Assembly: GCF_030463535.1 (NCBI RefSeq)
Contig: NC_132878.1
Coordinates: 29,634,261-29,698,260 of the forward strand
Direction of reading: 5' to 3'
DNA length: 64,000 nt
Source of the DNA: Salminus brasiliensis
Lineage: Eukaryota > Chordata > Actinopteri > Characiformes > Bryconidae
This document shows, in pieces, positions 54,140-64,000 of this stretch; positions within the stretch are counted from its first letter, which is position 1, and every line of letters begins with the position of its first letter. Under the pieces are notes generated by a model. That model was not told the origin of the DNA. It did no database searches and saw nothing but the letters and a program-made list of their open reading frames with translations. The position numbers and the translations under genes are program-made.

Positions 54140-55728
54140 TCAGTTGGGTTTGGTCACAACTGTGAACATCTGCAACGCAAAGCATTTGATTAGTCACTCT
54201 GAAAAATGGGGCATTTTTATTACTAACAAATCTGACAGTTGTCACTTATGTAATAAAATAAGATACATAAATTTATTTTCTCTACCTTAATATGATCTTT
54301 TTCAGTGTCAACCCAGAGCTCATACTGAGTGCTGGGCAGCAGGTCCAACACCACCAGGAGTTCTTGTTCTTTTGGCCACATCACTTTCTTCATCTGTGCC
54401 TGGTCTCCATCTGCTACTTTCAAGTATGAAATTGCTTGAGGAGCTCCACTTACTGGAGCTCTGAAGGTCATTGTGTTTGCGCCAATGTCCACTAGCTCTG
54501 GCTCGAATATGTTTAGGTAGTTTACACAGCACAATACACCACCTTTATACCATCTCACGGAGGCACCTGCATTATAAGGGTAGTGGATGTAGCTGATGAT
54601 GAAAGGGTAATTAGTGTCTGAGGCGCATTGTAAAAACTTTTCAAGAGATGCTCTCATGTTCTGCTCGATTTTAGGACATCTGTACCAAGGCTGAGCTTTT
54701 TGACGGACTGGCACTGTCAGATCAGAGGGTAAACTTTGCATTTTAGCAAACTTTTCTGATTTCAGGCAAAGCCCAAGGGAAATCAGGTAAGGGTCATCTT
54801 CTCCAAGAGAGTTGAGGACAAATGCCCACACTTGTTCATACTGAGGATCGAACAGCACCTTATCAAAGTCTTCAGGAGCTACAACCTGAATCAGACTTTT
54901 TTTCGCGCATGCTTCATTTATGTATGACTTGATGATGCTAACTTCTGTTTCCCTTTCTTTTAACCATCCATCCATTTTGCTGTAGACAAAAGGTGACTGC
55001 ATGAAGTTGAAACAAGTCTCCTAGTTTTTTGCTTCCCTTAGTGGGGCAAGCCAGACTTTCTTGGGTACCACTTTTTCCTTGTTTGGTCCAAGCAGTTTGG
55101 GGAGCTCTTTGTACACTTTCACAGCTTCTTCAAAGCTGGCAGGGTTCTCCTCTAATACAAAATCACCATGAAAGGTACAAGTGAAGTTCTGCACTTTCTT
55201 CCTTTCTTCATTTGTCATTTCAACCTTTCCCTCAGCATTGATTTTAAATAATTCAATCTTATCCGGCATGGCTTGAATGTTTCCTTCAATTTGTTGTTTC
55301 TGTTGTTCATCTGAAGCAATTTCACTGAACACCATCAGTGCTTCTGCTCCATATTCCACATCAGTAATGACATGGGTGGCACTTAAGTGAGGATGATTGA
55401 TTTTACTGTAGGTCACGCTTCCCATTTGGCTCAAGTTTAGCTGCTCAGACATGGTTGTCACACTGTACTGGATAGTTGCCCTGCACTCATGCATGGAAGA
55501 CGATCTGTCATTCGGGTAGCTTGCCGAACCCTCTACCTTTACTAAGCCAGCAAAAAAACTTAAGAGAAGCACTGATGTGTAGCATCTTTCTTTTTTCTTC
55601 CAGTGAGTCAGACAAAGATATGTTGGACTCCTACCTGAAATGAAGGAATCATCACGACAATCATACAACATGCCCAGTTGAAGATTTCTTCCGACTGTTG
55701 CAATGGCGATTGACTTTCCAGGATTCAT
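54140..55728 (-). pseudogene. Stonustoxin-like (SNTX family) gene copy, broken
   Basis: Tandem paralogue of the gene at 59.1-61.0 kb. Exon 1 (55728-55635) starts MNPGKSIAIATVGR and contains LGMLYDCR; it has the same length and donor phase as the paralogue. After that donor the intron and the beginning of exon 2 are missing: the sequence goes straight to text matching the middle of the paralogue's exon 2 start. A frameshift follows near 55560. At 55021-55023 a stop is followed at once by sequence matching the paralogue about 100 residues further on, so the helical linker region is deleted. The thioredoxin-like and FN3-like C-terminal parts remain open (55002 to about 54286), and the tiny last exon (54169-54140) is retained. 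Treated as a pseudogene; a truncated product cannot be excluded. Confidence 0.8.
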
Positions 55729-56890
55729 GTTAGTGTTTCTAAGAAGTGCTTACAGTAAACCAAATTCTGGAACAAGATTCAAAAGCAAATTTCAGTGCAT
55801 ATTTTAGAGATCAAACGCATCTCAGAGTAACAATTTTGGCACAATAAACAATACTGGCCTTTTTTTATCTCAGGACTTAGTAACCTCAGGTTACTTTCAA
55901 ATAGGATACACTGAATAATGCGAATACAGTGTCTGGCATTTATTGGCACTTGCTTGGTGTGCATTTTTGGAATTAGTAGAACCTAACAAGTAAAAAAACT
56001 AAACTTAGTATTTTTACAGGAAGTCGTTATTGCATTTCCTAATGAGGCCAAAGGGTCAACATTTTAAAAATGAAGTATCATGGTGCAGAAAAGCAGAAAT
56101 GTAATGTTCCCATATGAGGATGCAGGGTCTCAAAGGGTTAAATGCACATTTAACAAAGCTGAGACCTAGAGGTAATATAACTAAACCAATAAAAATAATA
56201 CTATAATAATAAAATAATATTAATAATAATAATACTTAAACCCCAAACATTTATTAGAATATAATATAAATATTATATATAATATAATATTATAATTATA
56301 ATATTATATAATATAAATATTAGAACATTTTAAAAAGAAAATAAAGGAAATTAAAAATTAATTAAAGAGCCGCAGTAAAAACAGAGTGTCTTCTCAGCTT
56401 CACTCTGTGATGGAGGCTTGGTGGGGCAAAGGCTCCCGGAGAGAGAGAGGCTACTGGGTGGTTAGGTACTTGCTTTGTCCTCCAGAGGGAACACACAAGA
56501 TACAGCAGGTGCGCTGCAAGGGAGACCATTTATTGGGCTGGGGAGCACCCACACTCCACTCATCACAATCCAGGATATCAGCAGTAGGCAGAATGTACAG
56601 GCTACAACCTAGAGCTAACCACCATGCGTGCATACCTGTCGGCATCTCTACTCTCCCTTGTAAACAAGTATGAACATTGTAGTGCGCATTGTCTAAGGCA
56701 CCCTCAAGTGACCGACACAGCTAGTCACAGTTATAACACCCTGACGTATTTGAAAAGACATAGTAGCAATGTGGACATGTGCAGACATCCCAGAGCCTGA
56801 AGCTTATATTAGTCTAGCAAAAGACACTATAAAGAAAATTCCAAGGTAAATGAAACATCTATCATGTTCTAACGGGTACATTATGGTCCA

Positions 56891-56971
<81 letters not shown>

Positions 56972-58320
56972 CTCCAGCTTGTCTCTTCCAGGATGTGTTG
57001 CACCTTGCCTTTTGTTAGCGCTTTTGCAGAGGAGGCCTGTAATAACATGTAATTCGCTGGAAAAAAGATCATCAGCAGGTTGGGCCCTCCACTTTTGTTC
57101 TGTTGCTTCCAGTGGGGCTGGGTCTGAATGAAGGTATAATTATCTGTGAACACTAAAGTTAAGTACAGTTTGCATTAGTCTTTAAACCGTTCTGCCACCT
57201 ACCACCTCAGACTTATGAGTTCCAGCTGGCTTATGAGTTCCTCCTGAACAAGAGCCAAGACATCTTCAGAGCCTGCATTAAAGCTCTGTAAACAAGCTTT
57301 AGTGTGAAGTGTGAAGAACCTTTAAACTGGTAAAGAACACATAATGTCTAAGAACCTAAAGAACAGGGAACAAAAAAAGTTATTCAATGGTAATACAAAA
57401 TCAGAAATAGAATCATTAAAAATGATATATTGCATATGCACATGGTCCATGCATATATATATTCCTGCAGTCACATTTCAGTTGTAGTAGACTCATTTTT
57501 AAGAAACAAAGGTGCAAGCACTTTGGCAGGCTGTGATTCAGACATGGGATAACAAATGAAAATTCTGTCCAACAGGAATGCAGCCTTTGAATCTGCAGTA
57601 TAAAGCCTGTGTTTAATTCACTGACTGCACAAAAGTGTATACTACTCTCTAGAACCCCAAAAGCAGTAGGGCCTATTAATATTTTAGTAAAAGTTAGGTT
57701 CCCTGAAGGACATGGACAAGACCAGACATTGTTCTGGCTGTCTCTGGGATGTATCCATACCAAAATCCAGCCAAACCAAGCAGGTCCCCAAAAGCATAGG
57801 CGGATGTTTCTGCCAGTTGCTTGCGTCTCCATTGCAGGTGAAGTGACTTTAGTTTAGTAAATGGGGTTTCCAGGTGCACAGACATGGCTAGGAAACTCAT
57901 TTTGGGCTTAGAAGAATCAGTAAATGGGGCAGCTGAAAATGGGCATGTTCTCAGTGAGTCATTAGGGGTAGGAGACCAAGTGCGTGTTTGGAATTAGTGA
58001 GGAATGACTTCCAGTTGAGATTTAGTTGGCCCTCACACTTTTGTACATTTGGTTTATATTTGGGATCCTCACAGTGCAGTATCTTTATTATAGTTATTAT
58101 ATTACCTGCATTGATGCTGTGTCCACTGTGCTTCTTCACACAACTTCTACCAATTCAATGAGGACAGTTACATGTTGACTAAAAATGATATTTTGCTTAT
58201 ACTAGGCTTATTAGGCTTAAATTATTGCATGATTATTCAAAGTCAGAAATATCAGAAATATCTTTAAGATATAGGCAACATTAAAGTCTTTCGGTGACAT
58301 AAAGACAGACGCATTTGAGC
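55729..58320. other. Spacer between the SNTX-like copies
   Basis: No recognised gene. AT-rich ATAATATT tract 56195-56330; TA microsatellite 56893-56968. The motif GGTCCATGCATATATATA at 56884 recurs at 57445. An open frame of 138 codons (57832-57416, minus) has no domain I recognise. Confidence 0.5.
56893..56968. repeat. TA microsatellite
   Basis: Pure (TA)n, about 37 units. Confidence 0.97.
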
Positions 58321-59097
58321 AAAAACACATTTATTGAGAGTCAAAATCGATTTAAGCTCCAAATTATATACATATACATATACGTAAATTGCTTTGTACC
58401 TTGAGTTGTGTGTTTGTGTTCATGGTTCATGGAAATCAAAATAAAGAAACATGCAATGTATTACTCTTACCCACACAGCTGGCTTATTTGCTTTATGCAC
58501 TTTTTACACCAATGAACTCTTAATGCTCTGGTCCTCCAAACAAAATTCCTAAACAAATTCCCAAATGCCATAAATATTTGCAGATGAATTATGATTTTAT
58601 GCTTCATTAATACCTAGAAGAAAATCTAGGTGCGGTGGAAGAATGCATAAATACATACAATACAGCAACAGTCAACAGTAACTAAAACTAAAATAATGTA
58701 AAATATGGAGAGAATAGAACAAGCTTAGAGAGATTCCTATGTACAGATATATGCAGTGCAGTTAAAATGCCCAAACAGTTGTACTACAGATATACTAAAT
58801 GAATATGCAGAAGTACCTGAGCAATCTCTGGAGCACCTATGCAAAGGTACTGTGCAGATAGATTGTTGTACATTGGTGTTAAGGACACAATAGTGTCCCT
58901 TAAAGGTACAGGAAAATAAGTGCAAAGGAATATTTTACAGTTGCGTCCCCTAATTAAAGGTACTGAGTATGTACCCTTGAGTTCATCATCCCAGAAAGTT
59001 TTTTTTCTGAGAGTGTAGAGCACACGTCTGTTGAATATCTGCTTATAGAAGTTGCACTCTCAGCTTTTAAGGATGTTGACTTGGTGACCCCTATGCT
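58316..59097 (-). other. 3' UTR of the intact SNTX-like gene
   Basis: Lies between TGA (59100-59098) and AATAAA (58335-58330, minus), about 780 nt. No coding content. Confidence 0.55.
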
Positions 59098-61025
59098 TCA
59101 TGCGGGTTTGGTCGCAACTGTCAGCTGCAATGCAAAGACCATGATTAGTCATATAGATAAAGACTTTTTCTTTAGAATCACAAGAATGGTAAAACTGATT
59201 AAAATCTACCTTCCAGTTGTGCTTGCCAAATCGAAACTCATAGCTGTTGTTGGGCTGCAGGTCTGAGACCACGAGGATTTCTTGTCCAGTTGGCCACGTC
59301 AGCGTCTGCTCTTGTGCCTTGTCTCCATCAGCCAATTTCTTGTATGAAATTGCTTGAGATGCTGCCTTTACTGAATGTCTCAAGGTTATGCTGCTTTCGC
59401 TGACGTCTACCACCTCTGGCTCGTACTTGTTTTGGTAGTTGACGTAGTCCAAATGACAGTTCGTATACAGTCTCACAGCAGCACCTCGATTGTAAGGGTA
59501 GTTGATGTAGCTGATGATGGACAAGTTGCGATCGGCAGCACCTTTACAAAAGAGTTTAAGAGACTCTCTCATGGTCTTTGAGATTTCTGGAGATTTGTAC
59601 CAAGGCTGAGATTTGGCTTTGACAGATGTTGGCAGATCACAGGGTATACGTTCCATTTTAGTGAACTTCTCCGAGTGCAGGCAGAGCTTAAGGGAGTAAA
59701 GGTAAAGGTCGTCTCCTCCAAGAGAGGTGAACACAAATGCCCAGACACTTTTATTCTTAGGATCATACAGCACTTTGTCAAGGTCTTCAGGAGAAACGAT
59801 CTGGACATCTGGTACGTTAATGTCTTTTATGTACGATTTGAGGATGCTAACCTCAGTCTCCCTCTCTTTTAGCCAGTTGTCCATGTCGCTGTGCGAAAAG
59901 GGTGACTCTGCATGGAGTTTGAACATCTTCTCCAGCTTTTCCTCTTTCTCTGCTCCTTTTCGGATTTCAGGAAGGAGTGAGAAGAGGTTCTCCTTCAACA
60001 TTAGCGTGTATTTCTGAAGGTTCGTCCCGAAAGTCTGCATATTCTTGATGACATCTGTGGCCTGTATGGAGTTACTCTCTTTAGACAGGTCATTTGCTCT
60101 TATTTGTGCAGTGGCCAGCTGCTCCATTATAGCCTGGATTTTAATGCAGTTCTTTTCGCTGATTTCATGCTTCAGCTTTGGAACTGAGGACATAATTTCT
60201 CTTAATGGGACAAGCCAGAACTTTTTGGGTACCGCTTTCTCTTTGTTTGAGCCAAGTAGTTTGGGGAGGTCTCTGTAGACTTTTACCGCCTGTTCAAAGT
60301 TGGCTGGGTTCTCTTCCAAATCAAAATCCCCGTAAAAGGTACAAGCAAAGTTCTGCACTTTCTTCTTGTCTTCTTCAGTCATCTCAACCTTCCCCTCAGC
60401 GCTGACGCTAAACATACCAATCTTGTTCAGCATAGATTTTATATTTGCCGTAACCGCTTTTTTCTGTTGCTCGGTTGTCACTTTATCGCTGAACACCATC
60501 AGTGCTTCGGCCCCATATTCCACTCCAGTGATGACATGGGTGGCACTTAATTTATGGATGGACTTTTTCTTTCCCATCTGGCTCAAGTTTAGATGCTCAG
60601 TCTTGGTCATAACACTGTACTGGATAGTTGCTCTGCACTCACGCATAGAACATGATCTGTCATTTAAGTAGTTGGACGAACCCTCTGTCTTTATTAACCC
60701 TGCATGTAAACTGGCGCTCAGAGAGGAACTTATCTGTAGCAGTTTCGTTTTTTCTTCCAGTGAGTCAGACAAAGATATGTTAACAAATGTCTGTGGCCTC
60801 TCGGTCACAACCTTGTTCTTCTCTATGTTCTCCATGTCCCACAAGTAGACTCCTAAAGAAAGAAGAGTTTATTAGAAAGATACTTGTGAAGTGTTTTTGG
60901 TGCTTAGGCAGGGGCAACAACGGACTCTTACCTGGAACGTAGGAATCGTTGCGGCAATCGTACAACATCCCCAAATGAAGATGTCTTCCAACCGCTGCAA
61001 CAGCGATCGACTTTTCAGTGCTCAT
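59098..61025 (-). CDS. Stonustoxin-like (SNTX family) MACPF-type protein, apparently intact
   Basis: Member of the fish family that includes stonefish stonustoxin/verrucotoxin subunits and many uncharacterised homologues in non-venomous fish. In venomous species the subunits form pores; the role here is unknown. Coding exons: 61025-60932, 60852-59210, 59124-59098; all in frame, total 1764 nt, 587 residues. The start at 61025 is preferred over an upstream ATG (61046) because the neighbouring paralogue begins at the equivalent codon. Residues about 1-260 are the SNTX/MACPF-like part (LGMLYDCR near the start, ATHVITGVEYGAEALMVF, CTFYGDFDLEENPANFEQAV). About 260-370 is a helical linker, 370-490 thioredoxin-like and 490-587 FN3-like. 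The PRY-SPRY domain of the venom subunits is absent. No signal peptide is seen. AATAAA on the minus strand at 58335-58330 is the likely polyadenylation signal. Confidence 0.85.
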
Positions 61026-61339
61026 GTCACCACGTCTCAAGAACATTGTGCTAAAAAAGGGGTATGGGTGAAAATGTACAGTAAACTGATGTACTTCATT
61101 ACTGCAATTAAGTACAGAGATACCATCATTTACACTTGAGTGTATGAGATAATGACGTGCCTACTTTCTCAGATATGTAAAAGCAATGCACAAAAAATCA
61201 GAATGACATTTGTAGGCAGGAGGTATTGGCAGATCATTAAAAACATTATCGGCTGCAGACAGATGTCTGAACTTGATAAATATTTCAGACCAATATTTGA
61301 TGTATTCACCAAACTAAAAAAAAAATGATCCAGGTGGTA

Positions 61340-61635
61340 TTGGGGCAGTGGTGGCTCAGCGGTTAGAGTGCCGGGATATCGATAACAGGGTTGTGGGTTC
61401 GATTCCTGGGCTCGGCAAGCTGCCACTGTTGGGCCTTTGAGCAAGGCCCTTTACCCTCTCTGCTCCCTGGGCGCTGGAGTTGGCTGCCCACCGCTCTGGG
61501 TGTGTGTGTGTACTCACTGCCCCTAACACATGTGTGTGTGTGAGTGTGTTCACTACCAGATGGGTTAAATGCGGAGGACACATTTCGCTGTACAGTGTAC
61601 ACTGTACAGTGACAAATACGTGCACCTTTACTTTA
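61340..61635 (+). repeat. tRNA-derived SINE
   Basis: The 5' part looks like a tRNA gene, with an A-box-like TGGCTCAGCGGTTAGAGTG (61350-61368) and B box GGTTCGATTCC (61396-61406). It is followed by GGCCTTTGAGCAAGGCCCTT, a conserved block common in fish SINEs, then a TG-rich part and GTACAGTGACAAATACG. Full length about 290 bp. The B box matches the RNA polymerase III consensus GGTTCGANTCC. Confidence 0.85.
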
Positions 61636-61744
61636 TTAGTCCCAGCTTCCACTTTTAATAAATGTTAATGCATCACTCTGTATGTAAAAAGTGTGGATTT
61701 TCTTCAACAGACTGAACAGAATGAGTGTATCCCTACTAACTGAT

Positions 61745-62000
61745 CTCGAGGCTGTCATGCACTATATATCCAAATGTTTTTGGACACCCCTTTTACTGAA
61801 TGCATTCATCTACTTTGAAATGCACCCTTGCTGACATGTGTAAATGCACACACATAGCTTATCCAATCCCCCTAAGAGAAGTACTTCCAATAGCACAGGA
61901 CTCTCTGGAGCAGATAAACATGAATCTATTGGCACCATGCCTAATGCCAGGCAGTGGCTATGTATTTGCAGTGGGACAGTTAGGAATGTGTGGGATACTG
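61745..62000. repeat. MITE copy, opposite orientation to the one at 27.9 kb
   Basis: Starts ATATATCCAAATGTTTTTGGACACCCCTTTTACTGAATGCATTC and contains CTATTGGCACCATGCCTAATGCC, both matching the reverse complement of 27950-28140. Confidence 0.65.
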
Positions 62001-62799
62001 AAAACACCCAGGATACTTTTCACATACATGAAAGGAAATGAGAGACTGCATAAATTCTCTCCCACAAATCAGAGAAAACGAAGAACCCTACTAAAGTTTG
62101 ATGTACAATTTATATCTATCACCTGACATATCACAACAATTAAAATATATAAATAGTGAATTTGCCAATTAGACACAGTCACCAAGTATCTACACAGAAT
62201 TTAGCGATCATTATATGTCAGTAACAGTTTACATGTGTAAAGGCACTGTTTTGACTGCCAAACCGGCGAAACCACCACCACTTCAGAGATTAAAGGTGAG
62301 ATGTTTGACACATTAAACAAATAATCTTTGCATTATTTCTTAGTAGGTATTCAGAGCGGTCAGACCGGAGCTGGACGCTTCTAGGCATAAGTCAGTCAGA
62401 AAAGCGAGGCGCTTCAGATGTTGAAGGTGAGATGTTTGACAAATTAAACAAATAATTTATTCCTTGTGGAACATAATCTGTTTTATTTAACCTAAATTCT
62501 ACCCATATGATGAGTTAGGTTGGTTGGTGTGAGCAGTGTGCAATCCTGCCTCCCCAGTTGAAATTAAACCTAGGCCACTGTTTAGCACAGTACTGCAGTT
62601 TGTTTCTCTGAATGGTGCAAAAAAGGCTTGTATGTTCTGTTGAAGTCATGTATTTGAATTTGCTGTTTAGATGTGTTGGTTAAGTATTCATATTAAATTC
62701 ACTTGTGCAACGTAGTAGTAATTTATACAGTTTTAGCAGAATTGCACTAGTATAGCAAAGGTCTGCTTTCATTTGAATTTCACAAACATTTGGTATATT
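62001..62799. other. No gene seen
   Basis: The only structure noticed is a short duplicated block: GTGAGATGTTTGACACATTAAACAAATAAT at 62297-62326 and GTGAGATGTTTGACAAATTAAACAAATAAT at 62426-62455. Confidence 0.5.
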
Positions 62800-63095
62800 T
62801 TTCAGAGAGCAAAATTTCTTCTCGAGAACCCCAGGTCTCTTTGCAGTCTAAGTACTCCCCTGGCTCCATCCAATATTTCTGGGATGAGTTGAGGAGTTGG
62901 GGATGAAATGGAGTGGTGATCATCCAACATCCTGACCTCACTAACGCTCTTGTTGCTCAATGCAATCAAATCCTCACAGCAATGTGGACAGTGGAGACAG
63001 TTACTCCAACAAAAGCAAGAGAAACTCTTTTAAATACCCTTGAATTCAGAAGAAACAATGGATAGGCAGGTGTCCCAATACTTTTGTCAGTATAT
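62800..63095 (+). mobile_element. DNA transposon 3' fragment
   Basis: GGGATGAGTTGAGGAGTTGG, CATCCTGACCTCACTAACGCTCTTG and the end GCAGGTGTCCCAATACTTTTGTCAGTATATTGTA resemble the 3' part of a common fish Tc1/mariner-type element. No intact frame. Confidence 0.55.
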
Positions 63096-63679
63096 TGTAG
63101 GTATTTAAATGATGTTAAATTGAACTTTTCTCTATTCTACATAGGAAAGATTGGTGTAATGCTGCTTATATACAATATTTCCAGACTCAAATAAAATGTA
63201 GGACACAATGTGAAATTTTCCTTTCAGACTCTGTTTATAGTTCCAAATAAAAATACTAGACATTTTAGCAGAAAAAATTGTAAAAGTTGTAAACATATGT
63301 GTGAGCATAAAGTAACAAAAATGCACATACCCGTATCTGCTGTGGTCCACTGTCACCCACCTTATGTGGTGAAATGCAGTAACTTGAGTTTATATATATC
63401 TTCGCTTTTTGCAGAACCACTCCTTTTGACAGCACTGGGAGTGGCGTTACATGATATAATCTAAATGTGTTTAAGACCGAAAAGGTAAACTTCCAACTAA
63501 ATGAATTTGTTTGCATTGCATTAAGGGTGTCAGCCTTTCTTTCAGATGATACAGTACGCATCTTGATCCAACTGTATGCAGCAACATTGTCGATTGTTGA
63601 AATAATTGTTGCTCATTAGTTTTGGCAAAACTGCTGAAACTCTATGAGATTGAAATGGACAGAAAGCTGACTTTGGTAG

Positions 63680-63905
63680 CTTGGGTAGGAGGGTTAGGGT
63701 CAGTGTCCTGTTAGAAGCTGAACTACCACCCCAGTCTTATGTCACTTGCAGACTGCAACAGGTTTTCTTGAATAATTGGCCTGAAATTGTCTGCTCCTTT
63801 TCCCCCTCAACCCTGACCATTCCAATTCATCTGCAAAAGCACCTTCACAACATGATGCTACCACCACCATGCTTTTTACTGCGTGGATATTGCTCATAGG
63901 GTTGT
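63680..63905 (-). mobile_element. Tc1-like transposon fragment
   Basis: Plus-strand text GTGTCCTGTTAGAAGCTGAACTACCACCCCAGTC...CACAACATGATGCTACCACCACCATGCTTT corresponds to the complement of the GGGSIML region and flanks of a Tc1 transposase. The frame is interrupted. Confidence 0.65.
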
Positions 63906-64000
63906 TGAAGCATTGTTGATTTATATACACCTTTCCTTACTATATTTTCCTACCATATTAACTTTCATTAATATAAAGGCTATAAAGGCTTCGATACAGC

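Noticed and set aside
59675-60671. Several plus-strand frames of 65-101 codons
   Set aside because: Antisense shadows of the long SNTX-like exon 2.
61046-61046. Upstream ATG as start of the intact SNTX-like gene
   Set aside because: It would add 7 residues not present in the neighbouring paralogue, which starts at the codon equivalent to 61025.
61350-61406. Functional tRNA gene
   Set aside because: A- and B-box-like sequences are present but no cloverleaf with an anticodon arm can be drawn; the following conserved block identifies a SINE.

Overview
This is a teleost fish nuclear window. Every recognisable gene is a vertebrate gene split by GT-AG introns, and the introns carry long CA, TA and GA microsatellites, Tc1-like, hAT and L2-type transposon remains and a tRNA-derived SINE. 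The mix of repeat families suggests an ostariophysan such as a characin or catfish; that assignment is an inference and only moderately secure.

Layout. (1) 1-12.2 kb, minus: syncrip (hnRNP Q). All three RRMs are present; the C-terminal RGG exon(s) lie beyond base 1. A probable non-coding first exon sits at about 12.02-12.15 kb. (2) 12.2-16.2 kb: intergenic, with an inactive Tc1-like element. (3) 16.2-21.3 kb, plus: akirin2, complete, 5 coding exons, 179 codons. (4) 22.77-36.06 kb, plus: rars2, mitochondrial arginyl-tRNA synthetase, complete, 20 coding exons, 578 codons. (5) 39.0-45.72 kb, minus: slc35a1, CMP-sialic acid transporter, complete, 8 coding exons, 337 codons; its 3' end faces that of rars2. 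(6) 45.7-54.1 kb: a decayed C2H2 zinc-finger gene, a hAT transposon with an identifiable target-site duplication, an orphan CpG-rich stretch and an L2-type LINE remnant. (7) 54.1-61.03 kb, minus: a tandem pair of genes of the stonustoxin-like (SNTX) family. The copy at 59.1-61.0 kb looks intact; the copy at 54.1-55.7 kb is broken by deletions, a frameshift and a stop. (8) 61.1-64 kb: transposon and SINE debris.

The order akirin2 - rars2 - slc35a1 and the relative strands match human 6q15, except that orc3, which lies between AKIRIN2 and RARS2 in human, is missing from the 1.5 kb gap here. The genes are unrelated in function: RNA binding, chromatin-linked transcription, mitochondrial translation and Golgi nucleotide-sugar transport. 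They are neighbours by conserved synteny, not a pathway. Coding exon boundaries were set by splice consensus, reading-frame continuity and family length; for the three complete genes the summed exon lengths are exact multiples of three.

I see no new multi-gene system. The most unusual signals are: the same 29-bp minisatellite unit in opposite orientation in two rars2 introns; the SNTX-like pair with its tiny terminal exon kept in both copies; and the hAT remnant carrying a ZNF143/SBS-like promoter motif.
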